The notes: generated from the sequence alone by a model not told the origin. 64,000 nucleotides of DNA from Apostichopus japonicus (GCF_037975245.1 NC_092578.1:17615821-17679820); one strand, 5' to 3'; positions 48,301 to 54,483 are shown, counted from the stretch's first letter. Program-made: numbers and translations.

Positions 48301-48391
48301 TAACCTAACGGAAGAGGACAGAGCAGAGGATCAAATACCGGTCATCTCGCTTGGCCCGGAGAGGTGGAAGAGTGGGGGGGACTCTTTGTAG
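1..48391 (+). CDS. Polycystin-1-like / REJ-family receptor-channel gene, 5'-partial, 47 exons
   Basis: Large membrane protein of the polycystin-1/receptor-for-egg-jelly family. Visible exons: 1-60, 260-392, 1221-1427, 2038-2213, 2688-2924, 4265-4419, 4975-5037, 5508-6536, 7410-7685, 8015-8160, 8533-8662, 9029-9164, 13757-13904, 14663-14791, 15631-15870, 16359-16625, 17949-18068, 18639-18790, 19934-20034, 20451-20585, 21929-22076, 22523-22675, 23535-23696, 24213-24429, 25418-25591, 26087-26203, 27007-27082, 27574-27695, 28561-28655, 29388-29576, 30287-30371, 30941-31084, 32543-32661, 33802-33912, 34619-34730, 35613-35887, 36675-36788, 37552-37672, 37998-38099, 38543-38683, 39366-39500, 40181-40405, 41278-41439, 42523-42684, 43181-43296, 44508-44710, 47856-48391 (stop TAG). 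Every border is AG/GT and every phase agrees, giving about 2,784 residues in one frame. Order PKD-REJ-GPS-TM1-PLAT-TM2/6-polycystin-channel matches PKD1, PKD1L1 and sea urchin REJ3; which of these is orthologous cannot be settled here. The N-terminal part and promoter are outside the window. Confidence 0.95.
693..929 (-). mobile_element. tRNA-derived SINE with (TACA)n tail, copy 1
   Basis: On the minus strand the element starts near GTTAGCTCAGTGGTTAACGC (A-box type) and CAGTTCGAGTTACTCC (B-box type), continues through a shared body (AATTGTCAACAACTCT; CCTGCTTGCAGGACGATCTA as seen on minus) and ends in ATACATA repeats. On the plus strand this reads ATGTATGTATTTTAGAT at the left. It is in the intron between exons 2 and 3. 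Confidence 0.8.
1221..5037 (+). CDS. Exons 3-7: N-terminal part of the REJ module
   Basis: Exons 1221-1427, 2038-2213, 2688-2924, 4265-4419 and 4975-5037. Recognisable REJ landmarks are the Cys/Trp strand (DCEV...YKWTLNG), the LVSVIEGG...[10 protein letters not shown] segment, the YTWSC strand, and CPECEGG followed by [14 protein letters not shown] modules are extracellular and in sea urchin sperm belong to receptors that respond to egg jelly; that function is family knowledge, not shown here. Exon 7 (63 nt, phase 1-1) is short and Ser/Gln-rich and looks like linker. Introns between these exons hold SINE copies at 693-929 and 2979-3213, a 205-bp duplication (3471-3882) and decayed exon-6 copies. 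Confidence 0.85.
2979..3213 (-). mobile_element. tRNA-derived SINE with (TACA)n tail, copy 2
   Basis: Same family as 693-929. On plus: TATGTATGTATGTATTTTAG at the left and GTTAACCACTGAGCTAACAC at the right, which is the reverse complement of a tRNA-like A box. It starts 55 bases after the exon 5 donor. Confidence 0.85.
3471..3882 (+). repeat. Two-unit tandem duplication, ~205 bp
   Basis: 3471-3676 and 3677-3882 share GTGGTAGTTGTTACATTTTG through TTTAGTGATATTGAAAGCAC with few changes. Confidence 0.85.
3883..4170 (+). repeat. Diverged tandem repeats (ACTGAAAACACT type)
   Basis: Units such as CATACTGAGAACACTGAATC and ACTTTGCATGAGTATTGTAG alternate about four times. They fill the intron before exon 6. 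Confidence 0.65.
4420..4700 (+). pseudogene. Decayed tandem copies of exon 6
   Basis: Just after the exon 6 donor, 4436-4580 repeats the exon with decay. The stretch around 4469-4530 reads [20 protein letters not shown] then TYVWKHC, parallel to [20 protein letters not shown] of exon 6, and the end (GGTCAGCATGCATTAGGTATG) parallels the exon end plus donor. A third, weaker copy is at about 4630-4692 (GAATCCATTTGTGCAGTGTG... GAGTGGATGTC). Stops and small indels make them unlikely coding exons. Confidence 0.7.
5508..6536 (+). CDS. Exon 8: large acidic Ser/Thr/Tyr-rich insertion in the REJ region
   Basis: A single 1,029-nt exon, far longer than its neighbours (typically 60-280 nt), encodes about 343 residues of low complexity. 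Ser, Thr, Pro, Glu and Asp dominate, with recurring acidic aromatic clusters such as [50 protein letters not shown] and [14 protein letters not shown]. There is almost no Cys and several NxS/T sites, so it resembles a mucin-like extended stalk. It is bounded by phase-1 introns on both sides and sits between the [11 protein letters not shown] strand and the later REJ strands. Tyrosines beside acidic residues in an extracellular chain fit tyrosine sulfation sites (inference). The frame is open on past the GT donor at 6537, so the exon end rests on the splice consensus and on phase agreement with exon 9. Confidence 0.85.
7410..9164 (+). CDS. Exons 9-12: C-terminal part of the REJ module
   Basis: Exons 7410-7685, 8015-8160, 8533-8662 and 9029-9164. 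Exon 9 opens with another acidic stretch ([13 protein letters not shown]) and then returns to conserved REJ sequence ([20 protein letters not shown], then VGLKVSNQG). Exon 10 carries the signature NEAPKWGTC...[16 protein letters not shown], close to the REJ core pattern GTC/ELxTxFxxxCxGW. Exons 11 and 12 give [12 protein letters not shown] and [20 protein letters not shown], the last strands of the module. The region is extracellular. After exon 10 an 81-bp copy of the exon end lies in the intron at 8252-8332. Confidence 0.88.
8252..8332 (+). pseudogene. Partial duplicate of exon 10 3' end with its donor
   Basis: About 81 bases repeat 8101-8181 nearly perfectly, with a few mismatches, at an offset of 151. 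The copy includes the codons for [20 protein letters not shown], the GTGA donor and about 20 bases of intron. It lacks its own acceptor and follows a GGTGGATGGATGG minisatellite (8190-8251). A poly-G run begins at about 8337. It is a local tandem duplication product. Confidence 0.9.
12964..13358. mobile_element. hAT-type MITE with 8-bp target-site duplication
   Basis: A 395-bp element with terminal inverted repeats CAGTGGTTCTCAAAC / TTTGAAAACCACTG. The flanking 8 bases are GTGTATAC on both sides (12956-12963 and 13359-13366). The CAGTGGTTCTCAAA terminus and the 8-bp duplication are classic for hAT elements. No transposase coding is present, so it is non-autonomous. It lies in the long intron between exons 12 and 13. 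Confidence 0.92.
13411..13613. mobile_element. Palindromic MITE, copy 1
   Basis: A 203-bp foldback element beginning CCAGTTGGGACAATTTTTCT and ending ...AAAATCTCAACTGG. Inside are subterminal inverted segments (TTCAAAGCACTCATACTGACAG and ...TGCCAGTACGAGTGCTTTGAAG). It resembles 15045-15247 (opposite orientation), 60952-61130 and 61184-61387. It lies in the intron before exon 13. Confidence 0.85.
13637..13696 (+). repeat. Three 25-bp repeats CATGAATATTTATTATGTTC
   Basis: Three near-identical units directly before exon 13's acceptor region. Confidence 0.8.
13757..20585 (+). CDS. Exons 13-20: GAIN-like region between REJ and GPS
   Basis: Exons 13757-13904, 14663-14791, 15631-15870, 16359-16625, 17949-18068, 18639-18790, 19934-20034 and 20451-20585. 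Exon 13 ([20 protein letters not shown]) and exon 14 ([10 protein letters not shown]...[14 protein letters not shown]) match the helical stretch that follows REJ in polycystin-1 proteins. Exons 17-20 are beta-rich with the pattern [32 protein letters not shown] and [10 protein letters not shown], as expected for the outer part of a GAIN domain leading to the GPS. Spacing is normal for the family. The 4.6-kb intron before exon 13 is the longest in the gene and joins in frame (CT|G), so no exon needs to be missing from it. Confidence 0.85.
13961..14181 (+). mobile_element. tRNA-derived SINE with (TACA)n tail, copy 3 (opposite orientation)
   Basis: The only plus-oriented copy of this family. It starts TAGGTCCCCAGTTCGAGTCA (B box; the A-box part is lost) and ends in a clean ACATACATACATACATACAT tail. 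It starts 57 bases after the exon 13 donor. Confidence 0.85.
15045..15247. mobile_element. Palindromic MITE, copy 2
   Basis: Begins CCAGTTGGGACAATTTCCTA and ends AATTGTCCCAACTGG. It is in opposite orientation to copy 1 (GCTAATACCTCTCTAAACTG at the left, CAGTGCTCTGAAGCGGGACA at the right). It lies in the intron after exon 14, so copies 1 and 2 flank exons 13-14. Confidence 0.85.
16626..16968 (+). repeat. G-rich minisatellite (GGTGGGGTGACTC)n at exon 16 donor
   Basis: Irregular units of about 11-13 bases (GTGACTCGGTGGG) begin directly at the exon 16 donor GTGGGT and run for about 340 bases. They contain many GGG runs. Confidence 0.9.
18247..18425 (+). repeat. ~44-bp C-rich minisatellite, four units
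   Basis: Units read CACCTCTCTCCCCC...CCAAGGAGATTTCAGG with variants. They give proline-rich open frames on both strands that are not supported as genes. Confidence 0.85.
18896..19060 (-). mobile_element. SINE/LINE 3' tail fragment
   Basis: (TAA)n at 18896-18917, then TATTTATAAAGCGCATAATC and CTCAAAGCGCTTTACAAATG. This is the reverse of the (AAAGCGCTTTATAAA)(TTA)n ends that are common on short retroelements of marine invertebrates. The 5' side is not clear. A shorter sense-strand version is at about 21810-21855 (GAGCACTATATAAATGCTTT and GTTGTTGTTGTTG). Confidence 0.5.
20097..20337 (-). mobile_element. tRNA-derived SINE with (TACA)n tail, copy 4
   Basis: Same family; full body with the A-box complement GTTAACCACTGAGCTAACAC at the right. 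It starts 63 bases after the exon 19 donor. Confidence 0.85.
20841..21219. mobile_element. Foldback element with GAGGGCGCT termini
   Basis: The left end GAGGGCGCTCTCATATCCGT and the reverse complement of the right end GAGGGCGCTGTCATATCGGG match over roughly 27 bases with small gaps. The interior of about 325 bases has no open frame of note. It is probably a MITE; target duplications are not evident to me. It lies between exons 20 and 21. Confidence 0.5.
21929..22076 (+). CDS. Exon 21: GPS motif with a variant cleavage tripeptide
   Basis: The exon encodes [20 protein letters not shown] followed by [15 protein letters not shown]. It has the GPS landmarks: an upstream Trp-x(4)-Cys and the closely spaced Cys-x-Cys-x-His-Leu. 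In adhesion GPCRs and polycystins the GAIN fold cleaves itself between Leu and Thr/Ser of HL(T/S). Here the residue after HL is Gly (codon GGG), which lacks the hydroxyl nucleophile. The motif is therefore recognisable but probably not self-cleaving by the usual route (inference). It is followed directly by the first transmembrane exon, as in the family. Confidence 0.9.
22523..24429 (+). CDS. Exons 22-24: TM1 and cytoplasmic PLAT domain
   Basis: Exon 22522+1 to 22675 begins [10 protein letters not shown] and contains the hydrophobic helix [19 protein letters not shown], then a charged loop DRHDYDKPG and the link DNHPMDKQY. Exons 23535-23696 and 24213-24429 form a PLAT (LH2) domain: [20 protein letters not shown], then [30 protein letters not shown] and [20 protein letters not shown]. 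The HDN-G-SP-W block and the WFxxxxWFAVEED block are hallmark PLAT strands. In polycystins PLAT lies in the first intracellular loop and binds lipids or regulators. The exon 22 donor is duplicated 74 bases downstream (see the repeat at 22668-22812). Confidence 0.93.
22668..22812 (+). repeat. Tandem duplication of the exon 22 donor region
   Basis: Two units of about 74 bases: ACAAGCAGTA|GTAAGTATC at the true exon end (GT at 22676) and the same string with a second GT at 22750. Both continue AACCAG... and end in TTTGTATTCATATGGGTCCATT. The copy thus duplicates the last ten exon bases plus the donor. Use of the second donor would read TAG right after CAG, so it would truncate the protein. Confidence 0.9.
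24568..24970. mobile_element. Possible hAT-like MITE
   Basis: The left end TGGTGGCCAAGGTGTGGCCC and the reverse complement of the right end ACACCAAGGGTGGGCACAAT look like worn hAT termini (CAxGGGTGGGCA type). GGCCCGCAGGCC at the left is mirrored by GCAGGCCAGAG at the right. No intact target duplication is seen. A SINE begins at once on its right. Confidence 0.35.
24976..25102 (-). mobile_element. tRNA-derived SINE with (TACA)n tail, copy 5 (truncated)
   Basis: Only the tail-side half is present (ATGTATGTATGTATTTTACA to CGTCCATGATTATGGAGTGA). The tRNA-like head is missing. It directly follows a possible hAT-like MITE end at about 24970, in the intron after exon 24. Confidence 0.8.
25418..33912 (+). 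CDS. Exons 25-34: TM2 to TM6 block
   Basis: Exons 25418-25591, 26087-26203, 27007-27082, 27574-27695, 28561-28655, 29388-29576, 30287-30371, 30941-31084, 32543-32661 and 33802-33912. TM2 is in exon 25 ([20 protein letters not shown]), TM3 in exon 26 ([20 protein letters not shown]), TM4 in exon 30 ([20 protein letters not shown]), TM5 in exon 31 ([20 protein letters not shown]) and TM6 in exon 34 ([18 protein letters not shown]). The long loop between TM3 and TM4 (exons 27-30) and the loop of exons 32-33, rich in Lys/Glu ([11 protein letters not shown]), are cytoplasmic in family topology. The layout and the QCFFVTQPF block after TM5 match polycystin-1 proteins. Confidence 0.9.
27710..28014 (-). 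mobile_element. Second tRNA-derived SINE family, copy 1
   Basis: On the minus strand: a GACCCCAGTGCTGTGGCAGA head, a B box GGGTTCGATACCCGGCC, then a body that includes AAGGTGGGTTTTTCATCCAA and a (TTA)n tail. On plus the tail (AATAATAATAATAAT) starts about 15 bases after the exon 28 donor. It is homologous to 37219-37524 and 63844-64000. Confidence 0.88.
30733..30812 (+). mobile_element. tRNA-Lys(UUU)-like relic, probably a SINE head
   Basis: GGCTAGA (30736 on) can pair with TCTAGTC downstream as a seven-base acceptor stem. Between them are a CTTTTAA anticodon loop and GGTTCGAATCA (B box). The anticodon and T stems are broken, so it is not a working tRNA. Confidence 0.4.
31085..32542 (+). other. 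Polycystin intron 32
   Basis: Holds SINE copy 6. At 32192-32290 a stretch (GAGACGGTTAGATTGTCTTC ... GAGACATCTGGACTGTCTTG) is shared with 28676-28760 and 29068-29160, a diverged dispersed repeat. Nothing else stands out. Confidence 0.6.
31315..31569 (-). mobile_element. tRNA-derived SINE with (TACA)n tail, copy 6
   Basis: Same family with a longer tail (TATGTATGTATGTATTTGTA) and the A-box complement GTTAACCACTGAGTTGACAC. It is in the intron after exon 32. Confidence 0.85.
32821..32995 (+). repeat. Upstream copy of the exon 34 acceptor region
   Basis: This stretch repeats 33641-33821: TACCACACTGCTCTCCTTCT, a C/T-rich tract, CCTCACC(G/C)TGCATC, then TTTAATTTCTCCAG and the first 20 exon bases GGACATCGTCCTCTTTAGTA. 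The copies diverge right after that. It is a decoy acceptor with a good polypyrimidine tract, 826 bases before the real one. No donor or long frame follows it. Confidence 0.85.
34619..37672 (+). CDS. Exons 35-38: extracellular polycystin (TOP) domain
   Basis: Exons 34619-34730, 35613-35887, 36675-36788 and 37552-37672. The block starts with the F..V.T...W.W motif ([15 protein letters not shown]), continues with [17 protein letters not shown] and a second cysteine (HFDSCEPPY), and ends with the very conserved pair [20 protein letters not shown] / YNAPANIF and [20 protein letters not shown] / [10 protein letters not shown]. These are the strongest polycystin-family signatures in the window. In solved family structures this domain caps the channel between the first and second helices of the six-helix block. 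Confidence 0.95.
35231..35461 (-). mobile_element. tRNA-derived SINE with (TACA)n tail, copy 7
   Basis: Same family, starting GTATGTATGTATTTTAGATT and ending TTAACCACTGAGCTAACACT. It is in the intron between exons 35 and 36. Confidence 0.85.
35895..36400 (+). repeat. Irregular minisatellite with GGTGTAAGGTGTGTTCC motif
   Basis: Variable units (CCATTTATGGTGTAAGGTGT; GCTTGGCTTGGTGTAAGGAT; GTGTTCCCTGACACC) follow closely after the exon 36 donor at 35888. Confidence 0.75.
37219..37524 (+). mobile_element. Second tRNA-derived SINE family, copy 2
   Basis: Starts GACCGGTGCTGTGGCCAAGT (A-box-like TGGCCAAGTGG), then GGTTCGATCCCCGGCC (B box), then the shared body CATCCAAGATCAATCTACGA, and ends ATTATTATTATTAA. 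It stops about 28 bases before exon 38, so its tail abuts the exon 38 acceptor tract. Confidence 0.9.
37998..41439 (+). CDS. Exons 39-43: six-helix channel-like block
   Basis: Exons 37998-38099, 38543-38683, 39366-39500, 40181-40405 and 41278-41439. They encode TM7 (FVFLLMTAV), TM8 ([18 protein letters not shown]), TM9 ending in [11 protein letters not shown] (the usual LLRFN motif after this helix), TM10 ([19 protein letters not shown]), the pore-loop position [15 protein letters not shown] and TM11 ([13 protein letters not shown] joined to [13 protein letters not shown]). The exon 43 start at ATGAAG uses the acceptor ...CGTCCGAAG; it is chosen because phase and the alignment to the S6/SYxxVK region both fit. 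PKD2 channels have LGD at the filter; here it is LGG, and S6 carries Lys and Arg. Confidence 0.9.
42523..48391 (+). CDS. Exons 44-47: C-terminal coiled coil and cytoplasmic tail
   Basis: Exons 42523-42684, 43181-43296, 44508-44710 and the terminal exon 47856-48391. Exon 44 opens with a heptad-like stretch ([20 protein letters not shown]), the position of the polycystin C-terminal coiled coil that pairs with partner polycystins. It then becomes charged ([19 protein letters not shown]). Exon 45 is acidic (ESDDEEEQN). Exon 47 holds Ser-rich segments ([20 protein letters not shown]) and a basic run ([15 protein letters not shown]) between acidic stretches, ending [14 protein letters not shown]. 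The tail is predicted cytoplasmic and phosphorylatable. The 3.1-kb intron before exon 47 holds several tandem arrays. Confidence 0.88.
43297..44055 (+). repeat. 41-bp minisatellite, about 18 units, starting at exon 45 donor
   Basis: The unit is TTTCTCAACCAAAGAGCTGT followed by GTGTTTTCTCTAAAGTTCCCA, with small variants. The first diverged unit starts within 20 bases of the exon 45 end (43296). Since 41 is not a multiple of three, long open frames arise that cycle through all three readings; they are not genes. Confidence 0.9.
45757..46055 (+). repeat. ~59-bp minisatellite, five units
   Basis: Unit: GGAATGGATAGTAGGACTAA then ACTCATCTCTCTGTTGGTTC and TAAATGAATGCAATATTAA, five times, in the intron before the last polycystin exon. 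Confidence 0.9.
46257..46320 (-). mobile_element. tRNA-like relic (B box on minus)
   Basis: On minus: TAATGGTCTAGTGGTAGGG (A-box type), then CCCTGGTTCAACCCC (B-box type). Stems are poor. It is probably a SINE head or tRNA pseudogene. Confidence 0.4.
46425..46605 (+). repeat. ~55-60-bp G-rich minisatellite, about 3.5 units
   Basis: Units: CGCTTGGGAACCTTGTCAGG, GGGGAGGGGTTCCTCGCAAC, TCACCTGGGC. Open in several frames but without gene character. Confidence 0.85.
46640..46715 (-). mobile_element. tRNA-Gln-like relic
   Basis: On minus: AATGGTGTAATCGGTTGTTC with CTTTGAA in the anticodon-loop position (UUG) and GCTGGGTTCAAGCCC as B box. This resembles tRNA-Gln, but the stems are degraded. Confidence 0.4.
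46775..47700 (-). repeat. Six-unit tandem array of ~155-bp units with a tRNA-like core
   Basis: GGACTTGAAC recurs at about 46791, 46945, 47104, 47260, 47415 and 47570, spacing 154-159 bp. On minus each unit reads TCAAGTGGCGCAGTTGGTTA (A-box type; some units lack one T), CTGGACTGAGAGAGTC and GGCGGTTCAAGTCCAGC (B-box type). An AT-rich spacer (TTCTAATATTTCAACTTC and AATGAGTAAAAGAAG) separates them. The array fills much of the intron before the last polycystin exon. Confidence 0.85.
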
Positions 48392-48998
48392 ATGAATCTG
48401 ATAATGGTTCAGTAGACTATGTGTGTGTGTGTGTGTGTGCAAGAGTTCTTCAATGCAGACATTTTCAGACCATATTAATGTGATTCTAAGCTGTTCTTCT
48501 TCTCTTTGTTAATAAGATGTTAAAGTAGTTGCAGACAATGGTAGGTCTGAATTGAGGTAATTAACTGGTAGAGAACTTTTGAATGCAGCTGTGACTGTTT
48601 TGGACTGCAGCTGCCCGCAAAATGATCTGGTGTACATATTTAAGTTTTTATCGACAAAAGATTTGCCTTATCCACCAAAAGGTTGCAATCATGCCATCCA
48701 AACTTTCCGTCCATTTTTTTCTCCCGAGGCTATTATTTTTATATCTTTTCTTTTTGATAATCTTCTACATCATTCATTATTTTTTTGGCATATCGTTCAA
48801 GATATAATACTGTATATTTAATCGTTCAAAGTATTATCAACTCTTCAATCGGTGCTGTTGTTTAAACAATTAGTGTTTATCATGTGACAGCTTATATCAT
48901 GTATATTTTAATGTATTAAATTTTAATGTAATATAAATGATTGATCCATGATAAGAATCAAGATTTACATGTTTTGGCATAATACTTGATTATTATAA

Positions 48999-49006
48999 TA
49001 TATATA

Positions 49007-49103
<97 letters not shown>

Positions 49104-49141
49104 GTATATATACATATATATATATATACATATATATATAC

Positions 49142-49172
<31 letters not shown>

Positions 49173-49178
49173 TATATA
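48999..49178. repeat. (TA)n microsatellite with TACATA/TGTATA interruptions
   Basis: About 180 bases of alternating T and A, giving spurious Tyr/Ile frames on both strands. It is about 600 bases after the polycystin stop, in the likely 3' UTR. Confidence 0.95.
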
Positions 49179-49286
49179 AGAAGAAAATTCTCTTCATTTT
49201 GGCTGATAAGTCTTAGCCAAATCAAGTCATAACACTGCCACATCTGAAGTTATATCTCAATTGTGATTTGAATTTCCTTGATTATC

Positions 49287-49292
49287 AATAAA
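49287..49292 (+). terminator. Candidate polyadenylation signal AATAAA, polycystin-like gene
   Basis: First AATAAA after the stop at 48391 that I see; a second is at 49784-49789. Which is used, if either, cannot be told from sequence. Confidence 0.35.
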
Positions 49293-52200
49293 TGAGAGGA
49301 AAGGAATGAAGAAGACTGTCAGCCAGCCAATATGGTGCAGTACCGAAACAGAATGCCAAGAGATCTACTTCTGATTGGCTGTTTTGAGTATGACACAGAT
49401 TGTGACAGTCTCCTGGTGCATATATGAAAAGTTCAATGTCACTCTCTGTAACTTTTGTTTTTAGTTAATATTAAACATGTCCAATTATTGACTAAAATTG
49501 ATGATTTTTTTTTTCTATATTAGGTTGGAGTGTGGGTAATATTTAGTCCAGTCAATAGCCTTCCATTTCATGTAACAAAAAGGTTACCAGGAGCAGAGGA
49601 GGGGTTCCTTGGTGCATTTATGATGTCTTCAAAACTCAGCGATTCTTGTCGTCCATCTCATGTACAAATATTTGTTTACGATATCATCGATTCTATCCAC
49701 CTTTAACCGTCCCGTCCATATTTTCGAGTCATATTTTTGCTATTCTTGACAATAATTTTGAAAGAGAAATGTACTATCAATCTAATAAAGCCACAAAAAA
49801 AGAAGAACAACACCATTGTCATATGTTTCATTTACTTTTTATGATTGAAGCTAATTTTGTACAAAACTTGTATCTATGGGAGATACCAACCAAAGAAAAG
49901 GAACAAAAGTTCCGACATTGTTTAATAAATTGTGAATGTTAACCAAATTTCAAAGCTTTTAGCAACACAGATACAAATTACTCGTCAGAAAAGTTTGTAA
50001 CAGTTCCTCTCTAATTTCGTTTTCAACTCTCAATTGTCTTTAAATTTGAAATTCCTTGGTTCGGCTTCTTCCTTGAAGACTAAAAACTCCTCCAGTCATG
50101 TTTTGGATAGTGAAGACACTTTTGCATTGGCCTCAAAATAGTCTGTAAAAATATTTTTTGTAAAAAATTAAAACCTCGCAAACATGTTAACCCATATCTA
50201 TACAGGGGCTTGTTTTGATCTGCAGAATTACTTTATGATAGTTAAGATGGTTGAAGAAAACTTGTAATATTATACTCGTAGGTTTTTCAAACTATAAAGC
50301 AAGGGGAGGTGGGAGGAGGGGGAGGGGGGCAAAACTGATCTTGCAGGTCACAGTGAAATTTTTGCCCAAACTGATTAAGAATATACAGTACCTACTCTCA
50401 GCTCACGAAAAAAGAAGCTTGAATTACATTGGCAATTTAAGATCTGTTTTGTAATTTGGAAAGCATTTCAGTCTAATCAATCAATCAGATATAATATGAG
50501 CCAAGTATCGGTATCAAAATAATTGCCCATAATCAATTTGAAAATTGAGCCTTTTATTATGGTTTCCTGAAAGGTTCGACAGTGAATATGTTTCATTTTT
50601 TTTAGTTTCTGTTGGTCTGAAGCTGCAACGATACTAGTTGGTGGAGCACACATAACACAGGGATATATTTATGCGTTTCACAATCAGCCCTTGATGTCTT
50701 AAAAAGGTGCTAAGAGTATGATTGAAGTGAATCAAAATCAGTTGTAAATCAAATATGAAACTTTAGTTGGAGGAATTTTATCGAATAACCCTTCATTAAA
50801 GTTTTTAAAAGGAGAAAACCAAACCCAACCCATCATCATGGTGGCCTTTGGGATAGATAATTATCTGTTATAAATATCTTGCCCCATTTTGGGAATATTT
50901 CACAGGTTTAATGTTTACTTCACACACCAGATGGAAGGATGGATGCAGCTTTCCAAGTCTGATCTCTCTCACATGGAGCAATATTTATGACAAAAGCTTA
51001 TTTTTATTTTATTTTATTTTTAAATTGATAAGTGCAGCTTAGATCTCTCTGAATCTGCTCTGTGTTATATTTTCAAGCCCTTACAGGTTTTTTTCAAAAT
51101 TCCTACTAGGTTCCATGAGATGTTTATAGTTGTTGAAGTTACAAAGGCTAAGTTAAGACTATATAAGCAAGCTGAAAGTTTCCCAAACGTGACTTTCACT
51201 TGCTTTTCAAGTTTTGGAGTTCAAATTCCTGTCAAAAAAAAAAGTTTCCATACTTTTCATATTTTTCCATACCATTATTCCTGAAAAAGTTAAACACTGA
51301 CACATTAAACATTATGATAAACCTTACACCATCTAATACCGTAAAATTAAAATGTCAACATGAAACTCATAAAGATTTTTTAAAGTTCAATTAACATACT
51401 ATCAAAATTTGTAAAGATATTAAAACATTTTTGCATATAATTCTTGTGGATGAAACCAATATTAACAGGGGAAAAAAAAAACAACCATGTAATCCCGAGC
51501 ATAAAAGTCAATCGAAGACCGTTTGTTGAAAACTTGTTTAATCCCAAGTCGTAATATTTCAGAAGTTCAACGTTATAACGATAAATAATCATAACAATAA
51601 TAATAATAACAACAAAGTTGCATATTTCTAAAACACTTCGAAGGAAAAACATACTGTGTGTGGTTGGTTAAAAATGGTACGTGCCACACTTTACCTTGGC
51701 ATTTTAATGGAAATACTATAGTCTGAACTTTTAAACCTTGCTTCCGAGAGTCCACGTTTAAAACTTGCCTTATTAACAGTCTCGATAACCCTTCCTCCTA
51801 TTTTTTAATTTTAAGTTTAATAGGTCAAAAAAACTTGCTTATGGTGAGACACTATATACACAAGAAAAGACAACAACAAAAAAATAGAAAAATGGGAAAA
51901 TAAAACAGACCAAAGCTCTCCACTGGTTTTTCCAACCCTTGGCACAATAAAACCTTTTTTTTACAGCATAATTTTTTGATAGTTTTAAAAATTCCAGTTT
52001 ACAGTGGAATTCCAGGCAAAACGTTATATATATATATACAAACACGCTTCTACGTTGTTGGGGTACTTTTTTTTTCCTTTTTTTTTTTTTTCTTTCAAAA
52101 ATATATTATTGTTTTACATATTCTCTTAAAGGTCCGACAGATTAAAACAGATTTCAGTAATCTATGGCTAAGAGGGCTATTTCTCGGTATTCGAGGAGGT

Positions 52201-53709
52201 CTCTACAGGACAGGATACAAAAACCCCATCCGAGTTCAGGATCCGCCTTCGCTTGGTTTTGTTCGATAACAGCCTTATTTACAATATGTCGATTTTCAAA
52301 AAAAAAAACAGTTTTCCCATCTCTCTGTCGCTAGAACACGATTTGATTTTACATGACTTCCTCGGTTGGTTATACCGACTATAAACAATTTAAAGTCTTG
52401 TGACTGAATTTGTCACACAGTGACATGTCACATCTGTAACCATAGTGATACAACTTGATGACGAGGCCCTCACCGCACATTGACTATCATGGTATGTGAA
52501 CTTATTTAAAGGGACCAAAATGAAACATACATATTATACGTTAATTGTAGCAATAACACTAAGGCATCTGTATGTTGCAAATATTGTTAGATTACCAAAT
52601 TTTTTATACTACTATGGACCTAACAACAATTTTTGCTTTGGGTCAGTCATGTATCCAGAGGGTCCCTGCAATCTTGTTTCAAAGTTTGGTGAACGATTTT
52701 ATGGTAAGCATCCTTAAAACGCCCTCCATCCTGTTCAAACGGTGTAGCTACAGCAATGCCTGTTTCATATAATCAGTGTACTTATGAAATAGAGCAAGAT
52801 TTCCTTCCCTGTATTTGGGATTGCATAATACAACTTTATTAATCCATAACTCCCACCCCCATAACCACCGCCACCCCAACCACCAAAAAACAAAGAAAAT
52901 TCACAATTAATAATTTGCTTTAAACTTCCGTAAAACCGTAAACAGAAAATGACACCAAAATAAAAGCAGTCATGGAAAAGAGGTCAATTTGTCTCAGACT
53001 CTCATTGAAAGTACAATAAAGGTGGAGATCCTTCCTTTTCCCCCTCCCCTCCCCACCCCACCTCCCTCCCTTCTGCATTACCTTGAACAATTACAAAGTC
53101 ACATAATCGATGGTAGAACTTTCACAGCTGCTAATAATTTACAAACAACTCATTTCTGCAGAAAAGTGGAATGTATAAAAAAGAAAAGAAACAAACCTGA
53201 AGAAACCCAAAATTGTTAAACGAGCCTGGTTCCTGCACAGTATATATATATAGATATTTATATATATCAGATAGATCAATATTATACTCTGTACACAGCT
53301 GATATACACATCGCAGATCGTTAGATATATTTGTGGGAATGTGGATCCTACAATTCTTCTATATTCTCAAATTTTCCTTCCACAGATCTGACAATCCAAG
53401 ACTTGTGACTAATTTTTTATCGTTGTTGCAATTGTCTCGAAAATTTTCACACTTTTTTCTTCCTTTTTTTTGGGCATGTCCTGGTCATTTTCAGATTGGA
53501 AGAGAGTTCACACAACTGTATTCGAAACATGGATCAATATTTATATTTTATGACGCTCATCTCAAAAAGAGTTCCGAGTCTTTGTGGACGTCCGATCGTT
53601 GTGTAATAGTTGCCGCAGTTCTATGCCTGCGGTGAGAATGGTCGTAGTAAGCCAAAACAAATTATTCGAGTATGCCAAGGATTGCAATGAAAAAAATCAA
53701 AAAATTCTT

Positions 53710-53715
53710 TTTATT
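53710..53715 (-). terminator. Candidate polyadenylation signal, CRHR-like gene
   Basis: AATAAA on the minus strand, about 770 bases beyond the CRHR-like stop. No other support. Confidence 0.25.
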
Positions 53716-54483
53716 AATTTTTCCCCCTTCTCCTCGTAAGGTATGTACCCCTTTAATCTAGTGATGCTGACAATAGTTACGAGGATCCGCGGTAACGAGC
53801 GATTTAATCAGTGCAAAACGATCGGTTAATGTGTATTTCCACGAAACGGTAATACCAATTTATCAGTATTGGCCCCAAATTTTAGCCTGGTTAAAAAATT
53901 TGCTGGATATTTTCAAAAGTATTTTTTTCCCCTAGAGGCTGTGGTCCTCCAAGTTATTTCCGGAAGGTTCAAATAAAGACAATTAAATGTCTCAGTTGGA
54001 AGGATGGTTATAATAAAACTACATGTTGAAATGTGAGCATAAGTGACCATTCCTTGATTGTCTAGCATATTTGGGGGGTGAAGGTGTGGGGTGGCAATAC
54101 TGCTGACAATTGGCGGAATAATTGCATTTTTCGGCGTCTCAGGAAAGAGACCCGACATGTTGACATGTAACTCGGTGGTCACGCCGAAAAATGCAAGCCT
54201 CTGCCGAACATTACACGATCGGATATCTGAATAAGGTTTTCTCTGTGGCTGCCGCATCGAGAAGAAGGTTGAAATTTGTATTCAGTTCTAAGACACTGTC
54301 AAGAATATATGAACCCAGAGTTTGCAGCAGAGGTTATACTCTGACCGGACGTGTAGTCCCAAGAGGCATATTACGAGAAGGCCAAATTTTGTCGTAGCCT
54401 ATTTTGGTTACTCCGAGTCTTTTTCTAATTCCCAAAGAGGTTTTATGTTAGGAACGTAAAAAATACGCCAAAAAGTTCTCCTC

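Larger units (their letters stand above)
48392..54483. other. Interval between convergent genes
   Basis: Contains the polycystin 3' UTR, the (TA)n tract and presumably the CRHR-like 3' UTR. I find no convincing exon, RNA gene or complete mobile element between 49950 and 53700. Short frames here have no recognisable domains. C-rich tracts occur at 52850-52885 and 53035-53075. Confidence 0.6.

Noticed and set aside
48958-49243. Tyr/Ile-repeat open frames on both strands
   Set aside because: Pure (TA)n microsatellite translation.
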